A stretch of 5,733 bases of DNA from the NCBI GenBank assembly GCA_003563455.1, contig PWRV01000218.1, positions 1 through 5,733 on the forward strand, written 5' to 3'. Each line of letters opens with the position of its first letter. Position 1 is the stretch's first letter. Of this stretch, positions 1 through 5,733 are shown piece by piece. A program made the translations under genes and the position numbers. The stretch comes from Thioalkalivibrio sp. (GTDB lineage: Bacteria > Pseudomonadota > Gammaproteobacteria > Ectothiorhodospirales > Ectothiorhodospiraceae). The notes under the pieces are model-generated. The model saw only the letters and a list, made by a program, of their open reading frames with translations, was not told the DNA's origin and ran no database searches.

Positions 1-118
1 CAATGTTCTGATCAATACCTGGATGGGGGTCCTGTCCACACCACCATCCTCCGATTCCGGCGGTGGCTTTTCACGGCATGCAGCGTCAATTGATTTACAG
101 TGAAGCCGAGCCCGTTCC

Positions 119-202
119 CGGTTGGGTGCCGTGAAGACAGCGGTTTCTGCTGGGATCGAGCTGAAATCCCCCTTCCTCCACCGCAGACCGGGGAGCCAAC
201 CG
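119..202 (+). promoter_or_regulatory. Candidate structured 5' leader: three nested inverted repeats
   Basis: Three perfectly complementary pairs are nested in order. CGGTTGG (119-125) pairs with CCAACCG (196-202), 7 bp. GCGGT (140-144) pairs with ACCGC (180-184), 5 bp. GGGAT (152-156) pairs with ATCCC (166-170), 5 bp, closing a 9-base loop. Together they could form one long interrupted stem in the putA transcript. It matches no riboswitch class I recognise; I looked for glycine, cobalamin, FMN and glutamine signatures and saw none convincing. There is no U-tract after it, so it is not an evident intrinsic terminator. Whether it is transcribed depends on an unmapped start site. Short complementary words are common in GC-rich DNA, so this remains a candidate. 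Confidence 0.3.
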
Positions 203-222
203 CACCGACTGTTCGGGACGGC

Positions 223-241
223 GTGATCTCCGGGAGGTTAC
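223..241 (+). promoter_or_regulatory. putA ribosome binding site inside a hairpin
   Basis: The Shine-Dalgarno sequence GGGAGGT (232-238) lies 7 bases before the ATG at 246, which fixes the putA start. The same bases form the 3' side of a hairpin: 223-230 pairs with 234-241 over 8 positions, six Watson-Crick and two G-U (225-239 and 227-237), with the 3-base loop CGG (231-233). If it forms, the whole SD is occluded and translation would depend on opening it. The SD itself is certain; a regulatory role for the hairpin is inference. Confidence 0.5.
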
Positions 242-245
242 AGCG

Positions 246-3200
246 ATGCATGAGACGACAGGTTCCGATTACCGTCGGCGGATACGCGCTTGCCTTGCGA
301 CCTCCGAGGCCGATGTTCTGGCGGACCTGATGGAGCGAGTGCAGCTGGATGCGGCGGCACGACAGGCGATTGCCGCTACCGGCGCTGAGGTCGTCGAGCG
401 CGTGCGTGCCGAGACCACCCCCTCGATGATGGAGAGCTTTCTCGCCGAATACGGCCTCTCCACCGCGGAGGGAGTCGGCTTGATGTGCCTGGCCGAGGCC
501 CTGCTGCGGGTGCCGGACGCCGAAACCATCGACGAGTTGATCCAGGACAAGATCGAGCCGTCCGACTGGGGAGCCCACCTGGGGCACTCGTCGTCTTCGC
601 TGGTGAATGCCTCGACCTGGGCCCTCATGCTCACCGGCAAGGTTCTCAAGGACGACACGCAGAAACCCGTCGCCGCCCTGCGCGGCCTGATCAGACGCAT
701 CGGCGAACCCCTGGTGCGTACCGCGGTGGGTCAGTCGATGAAGCTGCTGGCCCGGCAGTTCGTGCTCGGCGAGACCATCGAACAGGGCCTGCGCAACGCC
801 CGAGAGCGCGAGCGCGAGGGCTACACCTATTCCTACGACATGCTTGGCGAGGCCGCGCGCACCGACGCCGATGCGAGACGCTACCACGCGGCCTATGCCG
901 GGGCGATTGCTGCCATCGCGCGCCAGGCAAAGGCCGATGTGCGTTCGAGCCCGGGTATTTCGGTCAAGCTCTCGGCCCTGCATCCGCGCTACGAGACGAC
1001 CCATCGCTCCACAGTCATGGCCGAACTCCTGCCACGCGCCCGCGAGCTCGTCCGCCAGGCGGCCCGCGCCGGAATCGGTTTCAACATCGATGCCGAGGAG
1101 CAGGACCGTCTGGAATTGTCACTGGATATCATCGAGGCACTGCTGGATGACCCGCAACTGGCCGGCTGGGACGGATTCGGTGTGGTGGTGCAGGCCTACG
1201 GCCGCCGGGCCGCGCCGGTGATCGAGGCCCTGTACGAACTGGCCGGGCGGCTGGATCGCCGCATCATGGTCCGGCTGGTCAAGGGGGCTTACTGGGATAC
1301 CGAGATCAAGCTGGCCCAGGAACTGGGTGTGGAGCAGTTCCCGGTATTCACGCGCAAGGTGAGCACCGATGTCAGCTTCATGGCGTGCGCTCGCATGCTG
1401 CTGGAACGGCGCGATCGCATCTACCCGCAGTTCGCAACCCACAACGCGCATACCTGCGCCGCGGTGCTGGCAATGGCCGGCGACGACGTGGAAAGCTTCG
1501 AATTCCAGCGCCTGCACGGGATGGGTGAATCGCTGCACGCCATCGTGCGCGACATGCACGGCGTGCATTGCCGCATCTACGCGCCGGTGGGGGCACATCG
1601 CGACCTGCTCGCCTACCTGGTGCGCCGGCTGCTCGAGAACGGCGCCAACAGCTCCTTCGTCAACCAGGTGGTCGATACCAGCATCACTCCAGCCGACATC
1701 GCCCGCGATCCGGTAGACGAGCTGCAGGCCCTGGGGAGCGAGATAAGCAATCCGGCCATTCGCCGGCCCGTCGATCTGTTCGCGCCGCAGCGACGAAATT
1801 CCCGCGGCTTCCGGATCCAGGAACCGGCCTCCAGCGGACCCTTGATCGCGGCACGCGATGCCTTCTCGGATGCCCGTTGGGAAGCGCGACCGATACTTGC
1901 GAGCGCCGGCTCGCCGGCGGGTCCGGGGCGGGCCGCGCTGGCGCCAGCGGACCCAGACCGGGTCGTGGGCACGGTCCATGATACAACCCCGGACGAGGTG
2001 GGCTATGCCCTGAAGGCGGCACAGGAAGGTTTCGCGGGCTGGTCGACGCGGCCCGTCGCAGAGCGCACCGCCATCCTGCGGCGGGTCGCGGACCTCTATG
2101 AGGAGAACGTCGCGGAGCTGATCGCCATCGCCAGCCGCGAGGCCGGGAAAACCCTTCAGGATGGCATCGCCGAGGTCCGCGAGGCGGTGGATTTCCTGCG
2201 CTACTATGCCGCCGAGGCCGACCGTCTGGAAGCGGACGATCCGCATCATCCGCGCGGCGTCTTCGTCTGCATCAGCCCATGGAACTTCCCGCTGGCGATC
2301 TTTACCGGCCAGATCGCCGCAGCCCTGGCGATGGGCAACGCGGTACTGGCGAAGCCCGCCGAACAGACACCGCTGATCGCCACCCGTGCAGTCGAGTTGA
2401 TGCGGCAGGCGGGGTTGCCGGAGGCAGCACTGCAGCTGTTGCCGGGCGATGGCCCCGGTGTCGGCGGCCCACTGACGGCCGATCCGGGAATCGCCGGGGC
2501 CTGTTTTACCGGCTCGAGCGAGGTAGCACAGATCATTCATCGCAGCCTTGCCGCGAATGCAGGACCGGAGGCCGTGCTGATCGCCGAGACCGGGGGTCTC
2601 AATGCCATGATCGTCGACAGCACGGCCCTGACCGAACAGGCCGTGCGTGACATCCTGCTGTCCGCCTTCCAGTCCGCGGGTCAGCGCTGTTCGGCCCTGC
2701 GCATGCTGTATGTGCAGGAGGAGGCTGAGGCGCGGTTGCTCGAGATGCTGCAGGGGGCCATGGATTCCCTGGTGATCGGCGACCCCTGGCAGACCGACAC
2801 CGACGTCTCACCGGTGATCGATGCCGCGGCGGAAGAGGATATCGCCGGGTACGTCGATGCGCAGGCGCAGGCCGGGAGGCTGATCAAGGCGCTACCGGTA
2901 CCCGCGATCGGCCGTTTCGTGGGTCCGGCGCTGGTCCGGGTCGACGGGATCGAGGACCTCGAGCGCGAGATCTTCGGTCCCGTGCTTCACGTGGCCCGTT
3001 TCCGGGCACGCGACCTCGATCGCGTGGTCGATGCGATCAACGCTCGCGGCTTCGGCCTCACCTTCGCACTGCATACGCGCATCGATGACCGCGTGCAGCA
3101 GATCGTGGATCGCATCCGGGTCGGCAACGTCTATGTGAACCGCAACCAGATCGGCGCCGTCGTCGGCTCCCAGCCCTTTGGCGGGGAGGGATTGTCCGGG

Positions 3201-3905
3201 ACCGGCCCCAAGGCAGGCGGACCGCTGTACCTGCCACGTTTCGGTCGCCGCGAGACACCAGCAGCTCCGAAGGAGGCACCGCAAGACCCGGTCATTTCCG
3301 AAACGACATTGCAGTACGCCGTCGATCGTCTGGACGGGCGCGACTGGGCGGCGCGAACGGACCGCGTCGATGTGCTGCGCCACTCCGTGCCCGGACGCCA
3401 GGGCCTGGTGCAGTCGGGCCTGGAGGCAGCAGCAGCCTTCGACATTGATCCGCAGACCCTGCCGGGTCCGACCGGCGAGAGCAACCGCCTCGGCCTGCAT
3501 CCGAAGGGTCTTGTGCTATGTCTGGGGGCCGGCATCGAAGCCGCAATGGCCCAGGCGGTGCAGGCTCTGAGAGCCGGCTGCCCGGTCGTGATCGTCGCGC
3601 CGGGTGCGCAGGCTGCGGTACACCCCCTGATCGACGCCGGCGCACCCGCGATGGGGCTGGACGGCACGGTGGCGGCGGGCACCCTGGCGGACATCACCGG
3701 GGTGGTGTCGGTCGCTGCTGCAGGCCCCGAAGCGTGGACCCGCGCCCTGCGCATGGCCCTCGCCGACCGTCCGGGGCCCATCGTGCCGCTGGAGACTGCG
3801 CTGATTGCCCCGGAACGCTACGTGGTCGAGCGCCACCTGTGCATCGACACCACGGCGGCGGGTGGCAACGCAAGCCTGCTCGCGGCCGCAGACCGGACGC
3901 GGTGA
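246..3905 (+). CDS. putA: PutA: bifunctional proline dehydrogenase / L-glutamate gamma-semialdehyde dehydrogenase, lacking the RHH domain
   Basis: This 1219-residue flavoenzyme oxidises L-proline to P5C with FAD, passing electrons to membrane quinone, then channels the semialdehyde to an NAD+-dependent site that makes glutamate. It begins with a helical region (about 1-170, with GVGLMCLAEALLRVPD at 76-91). The proline dehydrogenase barrel follows, to about 480. It has Lys241, Asp282, Arg343 and Lys346 (in RLVKGAYWD), Tyr445, and Arg460, Arg461 and Glu464 (in RRLLENGAN), matching the E. coli FAD and proline ligands. The aldehyde dehydrogenase domain (about 540-1000) has Asn680 (SPWNFP), Lys703 (KPAEQTP), Glu781 (ETGG), the catalytic Cys815 (GQRCSALR), EIFGP (908-912) and QPFGGEGLSGTG from 976. 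A C-terminal domain (about 1010-1219) ends in the conserved TTAAGGNASL motif, which in the family helps close the substrate tunnel. E. coli PutA (1320 aa) starts with a ribbon-helix-helix DNA-binding domain that is absent here, so this is the type often called B. The ATG has a strong ribosome binding site. No frameshift or missing key residue was seen. Confidence 0.98.
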   Translation: MHETTGSDYRRRIRACLATSEADVLADLMERVQLDAAARQAIAATGAEVVERVRAETTPSMMESFLAEYGLSTAEGVGLMCLAEALLRVPDAETIDELIQDKIEPSDWGAHLGHSSSSLVNASTWALMLTGKVLKDDTQKPVAALRGLIRRIGEPLVRTAVGQSMKLLARQFVLGETIEQGLRNAREREREGYTYSYDMLGEAARTDADARRYHAAYAGAIAAIARQAKADVRSSPGISVKLSALHPRYETTHRSTVMAELLPRARELVRQAARAGIGFNIDAEEQDRLELSLDIIEALLDDPQLAGWDGFGVVVQAYGRRAAPVIEALYELAGRLDRRIMVRLVKGAYWDTEIKLAQELGVEQFPVFTRKVSTDVSFMACARMLLERRDRIYPQFATHNAHTCAAVLAMAGDDVESFEFQRLHGMGESLHAIVRDMHGVHCRIYAPVGAHRDLLAYLVRRLLENGANSSFVNQVVDTSITPADIARDPVDELQALGSEISNPAIRRPVDLFAPQRRNSRGFRIQEPASSGPLIAARDAFSDARWEARPILASAGSPAGPGRAALAPADPDRVVGTVHDTTPDEVGYALKAAQEGFAGWSTRPVAERTAILRRVADLYEENVAELIAIASREAGKTLQDGIAEVREAVDFLRYYAAEADRLEADDPHHPRGVFVCISPWNFPLAIFTGQIAAALAMGNAVLAKPAEQTPLIATRAVELMRQAGLPEAALQLLPGDGPGVGGPLTADPGIAGACFTGSSEVAQIIHRSLAANAGPEAVLIAETGGLNAMIVDSTALTEQAVRDILLSAFQSAGQRCSALRMLYVQEEAEARLLEMLQGAMDSLVIGDPWQTDTDVSPVIDAAAEEDIAGYVDAQAQAGRLIKALPVPAIGRFVGPALVRVDGIEDLEREIFGPVLHVARFRARDLDRVVDAINARGFGLTFALHTRIDDRVQQIVDRIRVGNVYVNRNQIGAVVGSQPFGGEGLSGTGPKAGGPLYLPRFGRRETPAAPKEAPQDPVISETTLQYAVDRLDGRDWAARTDRVDVLRHSVPGRQGLVQSGLEAAAAFDIDPQTLPGPTGESNRLGLHPKGLVLCLGAGIEAAMAQAVQALRAGCPVVIVAPGAQAAVHPLIDAGAPAMGLDGTVAAGTLADITGVVSVAAAGPEAWTRALRMALADRPGPIVPLETALIAPERYVVERHLCIDTTAAGGNASLLAAADRTR

Positions 3906-3906
3906 C

Positions 3907-3936
3907 TTGCCGGCGGCAATCGATGCGAAGTAGGGT
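3907..3936 (+). promoter_or_regulatory. Weak sigma70-like promoter candidate for putP
   Basis: In the 114-base putA-putP gap, TTGCCG (3907-3912, four of six matches to TTGACA) is followed after 18 bases by TAGGGT (3931-3936), which keeps only the three most conserved -10 positions. The -35 part lies within a small perfect hairpin, TTGCC-GGC-GGCAA (3907-3919), directly after the putA stop. The gap is long enough for putP to have its own promoter, but such matches arise easily by chance, and putP may instead be read through from putA. No U-tract follows the hairpin, so it is not an intrinsic terminator. Confidence 0.2.
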
Positions 3937-4007
3937 ATCGCGGTGGGTGAAGGGTGCCCGCTGCATCACGCCGAAACTCAACCGCAGACGTGCCGCAGGC
4001 GCCTCTC

Positions 4008-4013
4008 AAGGAA
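4008..4013 (+). promoter_or_regulatory. Ribosome binding site of putP
   Basis: AAGGAA sits 6 bases before the ATG at 4020 and decides the putP start. An in-frame GTG at 3954 would add 22 residues, but they have no family match. Starting at 4020 also makes the first 60 residues align with E. coli PutP without gaps. Confidence 0.8.
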
Positions 4014-4019
4014 CCCCTC

Positions 4020-5489
4020 ATGAACATGCCCTTGCCGACGCTCGCCACCTTTGCCGCCTATCTGGCGGTGATGCTGGCCCTTGGAATCGTCGCCTACCGC
4101 AGCACCACCAACCTCTCGGATTACGTGCTCGGTGGGCGCAGCCTCGGCCCGGGGGTCGCGGCCCTGAGCGCCGGGGCTTCGGACATGAGTGGCTGGCTGC
4201 TGCTCGGCCTCCCCGGTGCGGTCTATGTTTCCGGGCTGAGCGAACTCTGGATCGGTGTGGGTCTGGTCGTGGGCGCGTTCCTGAACTGGGTGTTCGTCGC
4301 CGGCCGACTGCGGCGCTTCACCGCCCTGGCGCACGACTCCCTCACCATCCCGGACTTCCTCGAACACCGCTTCGGCGACCGTACCCGACTGCTGCGCATC
4401 ATCTCAGCGGTGGTGATTCTGGTGTTCTTCACCCTGTACATCTCGGCGGGCCTGGTCGGCGGCGGGCTCCTGTTCCAGAGCTCGTTCGGGATGGAATACC
4501 AGACCGCGGTGTGGGTCGGTGCCATCGTGATCATCAGTTACACCTTCCTCGGCGGCTTTCTCGCGGTCAGCTGGACCGATTTCGCGCAGGGCATCCTGAT
4601 GTTCCTGACGCTACTGGTCGTCCCCATGTTCGTGGTTGTGCTGGTCGGCGGCTGGGGCAGTGTCCAGACGGAAGTCATCAGCGTCGATCCGAGCCACACG
4701 GCGATCCTCAAGGGCATGACCTTCATGGGCATGATTTCCCTGCTGGCCTGGGGTCTCGGCTATTTCGGTCAGCCCCACATCCTCGCGCGCTTCATGGCCC
4801 TGCGTTCCGAACGCGACGTGCCGCGGGCAACGCTGATCGGCATGAGCTGGATGGTGCTGGCGCTGGTGGGCGCGGTCGCCACCGGTTATCTCGGGATCGC
4901 CTACTTCGCGGATGCGCCGCTCGCCGATGGCGAGACGGTGCTCATCGAGCTGATCCGGGCGTTGTTCAATCCCTGGGTGGCTGGCGTACTGATGGCCGCC
5001 ATCCTCGCCGCCATCATGAGCACCATCGACTCGCAGCTGATCGTCTCCGCCAGCGCCATCACCAATGACTTCTATCGCGGCATGGTGCGCAGCAACGCGG
5101 GCGCGACGGAGCTGGTCTGGATCAGCCGGGCCGCGGTCATCGCGGTCTCGGTCATCGCCCTGATGCTGGCAATGGACCCCGATGCCGGGGTGCTGGATCT
5201 GGTGGCCTACGCCTGGGGTGGCTTTGGCGCGGCCTTCGGCCCGGTGATCATCCTGTCCCTCTACTGGTCGCGCATGAACCGCAACGGTGCCCTGGCCGGC
5301 ATGGTGGTCGGTGCGCTGACGGTCATCATCTGGAAGGAGCTGTCCGGCGGTGTCTTCGATGTCTATGAACTGCTTCCCGGTTTCATTTTTGCAACCGTCG
5401 CGATCGTTGTGGTCAGCCAGCTGACGGGTCGTCCTTCGGTCGAGGTCGAGCAGCAGTTCGCGCAGTCCCGCCGCTTGACCGCGGAATAA
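4020..5489 (+). CDS. putP: PutP: sodium/proline symporter (SSS family)
   Basis: This 489-residue inner-membrane protein uses the Na+ gradient to import L-proline for PutA. Hydrophobic segments run through its length, consistent with the roughly 13 membrane helices of the solute:sodium symporter family. From memory it is highly similar to E. coli PutP (502 aa). LGGRSLGP (37-44) and LSAGASDMSGW (49-59) carry Ala53, Asp55, Met56, Ser57 and Trp59 at the same numbers as in E. coli, where they contribute to Na+ and proline binding. GWGLGYFGQPHILARFM is conserved, and Ser334/Thr335 (in AAIMSTIDSQL) match the Na+ ligands Ser340/Thr341. The shift of six comes from a shorter loop at about 299-312. The E. 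coli sequence after that Thr, LSCQ, is IDSQ here, which I believe is common in other PutPs. The C-terminal tail (about 470-489) is short and polar. It lies 114 bases after putA on the same strand and may be co-transcribed or have its own promoter. Confidence 0.97.
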   Translation: MNMPLPTLATFAAYLAVMLALGIVAYRSTTNLSDYVLGGRSLGPGVAALSAGASDMSGWLLLGLPGAVYVSGLSELWIGVGLVVGAFLNWVFVAGRLRRFTALAHDSLTIPDFLEHRFGDRTRLLRIISAVVILVFFTLYISAGLVGGGLLFQSSFGMEYQTAVWVGAIVIISYTFLGGFLAVSWTDFAQGILMFLTLLVVPMFVVVLVGGWGSVQTEVISVDPSHTAILKGMTFMGMISLLAWGLGYFGQPHILARFMALRSERDVPRATLIGMSWMVLALVGAVATGYLGIAYFADAPLADGETVLIELIRALFNPWVAGVLMAAILAAIMSTIDSQLIVSASAITNDFYRGMVRSNAGATELVWISRAAVIAVSVIALMLAMDPDAGVLDLVAYAWGGFGAAFGPVIILSLYWSRMNRNGALAGMVVGALTVIIWKELSGGVFDVYELLPGFIFATVAIVVVSQLTGRPSVEVEQQFAQSRRLTAE

Positions 5490-5532
5490 TCGGGAGCGCA
5501 GGGACCTTGCCGGCCTGCAGGCAGCCAATGCG

Positions 5533-5733
5533 GTGACCCGCCAGGGATTGGCATACACCTATGCCGGCGTGGCGGTGCTGCTCTGGTCGACGGTTGCGTC
5601 GGCCTTCAAGCTGTCGCTCGAGCATCTGGATCCGCTCCAGCTCCTGCTGTTCTCGAATGCCGTATCGGTAGTGGTCCTGTTCACGGTTCTCGCCGTCCAG
5701 GGCCGACTGGACCGCCTGCGCCAGCCGAATGCC
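5533..5733 (+). CDS. EamA/DMT-family transporter, N-terminal part (cut by window edge)
   Basis: The last 67 codons of the window are open and read like the start of a drug/metabolite transporter (EamA domain). A first membrane helix at about residues 8-26 contains the LLWSTVASAFKLSLEHLDPLQ pattern typical of the family's first repeat, in two parts: LLWSTVASAFK and LSLEHLDPLQ. A second helix spans about 36-55, followed by a basic loop (GRLDRLRQ). The full protein would be about 300 residues with ten helices, and only the first two are visible. The frame is closed by a TGA at 5476-5478, and between there and 5533 it has no ATG, GTG or TTG, so GTG at 5533 is the best start (TTG at 5548 is the next). 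The ribosome binding site is weak: only CAGG, 11 bases upstream. It begins 43 bases after putP, with no terminator seen, so co-transcription is possible. The substrate cannot be told; members export amino acids and many other small molecules. Confidence 0.75.
   Translation, partial: MTRQGLAYTYAGVAVLLWSTVASAFKLSLEHLDPLQLLLFSNAVSVVVLFTVLAVQGRLDRLRQPNA

Larger units (their letters stand above)
1..245 (+). other. Non-coding leader region upstream of putA
   Basis: No convincing gene is seen here. The three forward frames meet stops at 9-11, 91-93 and 101-103. A frame opening with GTG at 100 runs into putA, but it has no ribosome binding site and a Pro/Arg-rich composition with no family resemblance. 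Frames on the other strand are continuations of antisense ORFs over putA. An AT-rich patch near 86-97 contains the perfect 8-base palindrome TCAATTGA (86-93), which could be part of a promoter or operator, but I could not fit a convincing -35/-10 pair. CCACC (41-45) and GGTGG (62-66) followed by CTTTT could be a weak end-of-gene hairpin for something to the left. The part nearest putA is rich in inverted repeats, listed separately. Confidence 0.6.

Noticed and set aside
41..71. CCACC ... GGTGG followed by CTTTT as an intrinsic terminator
   Set aside because: The stem is only 5 bp with a 16-base loop and the T-run is four long, too weak to call without a gene to its left.
62..80. Sigma54-like GG...GC motif near TGGCTTTTCACGGCATGC
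   Set aside because: The spacing between GG and GC is 9 bases rather than 10 and the flanking consensus bases are missing.
100..330. GTG-started 76-codon frame as a leader peptide before putA
   Set aside because: There is no ribosome binding site before 100, it overlaps putA by 85 bases, and it shows no run of proline codons of an attenuator type beyond a short PLPPP stretch.
12..1004. 330-codon open frame on the - strand over the putA leader and 5' end
   Set aside because: It lies antisense to well-conserved putA codons, is rich in Arg, Gly and His with no family resemblance, and is what GC-rich codon bias produces on the opposite strand.
1119..2540. 473-codon open frame on the - strand inside putA
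   Set aside because: It is fully antisense to the conserved proline and aldehyde dehydrogenase motifs. The composition (Arg, Gly, His, Gln) is typical of a shadow frame and no domain is recognisable.
3518..5068. 516-codon open frame on the + strand crossing the putA end, the gap and most of putP
   Set aside because: It overlaps two genes confirmed by motifs, in another frame. The product is Arg/Gly/His-rich without membrane segments or family motifs.
5513..5522. Perfect palindrome GCCTGCAGGC before the EamA gene
   Set aside because: It has no loop to form a hairpin, no second copy in the window and no known operator match; likely chance in GC-rich DNA.
4611..5558. 315-codon open frame on the - strand over the putP 3' half
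   Set aside because: It is antisense to conserved putP sequence. The Asp/His/Gln/Arg-rich product is the usual mirror of hydrophobic membrane codons.

Overview
The window is GC-rich bacterial DNA carrying a proline-use locus, with all genes on the + strand. In order it holds a 245-base non-coding leader, putA (bifunctional proline dehydrogenase / P5C dehydrogenase), a 114-base gap, putP (sodium/proline symporter), a 43-base gap, and the first 67 codons of an EamA/DMT-type transporter that runs off the right edge. Strong third-position G/C and close similarity of both Put proteins to the Escherichia coli ones, from memory of those sequences, suggest a proteobacterium and probably a high-GC gammaproteobacterium. 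No genus can be named from this window.

The two complete genes form one functional unit. PutP imports L-proline with Na+, and PutA at the inner face of the membrane oxidises it in two steps to glutamate, feeding electrons to the quinone pool through FAD and making NADH. All recognised catalytic and ligand residues of both proteins are present, so both look functional. PutA has the C-terminal domain but lacks the N-terminal ribbon-helix-helix DNA-binding domain of E. coli PutA. It therefore should not repress its own operon, and control must come from elsewhere.

The leader of putA is the least ordinary part. It has no convincing ORF. It contains three nested inverted repeats (119-202) and a separate hairpin (223-241) that buries the whole Shine-Dalgarno sequence of putA. 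These were found by eye and have not been folded or tested for covariation. The putA-putP gap holds a weak sigma70-like promoter candidate and a clear ribosome binding site for putP. No RNA genes, mobile elements, CRISPR arrays or strong terminators were seen. Nothing here amounts to a clearly new system; the leader RNA is the best lead.
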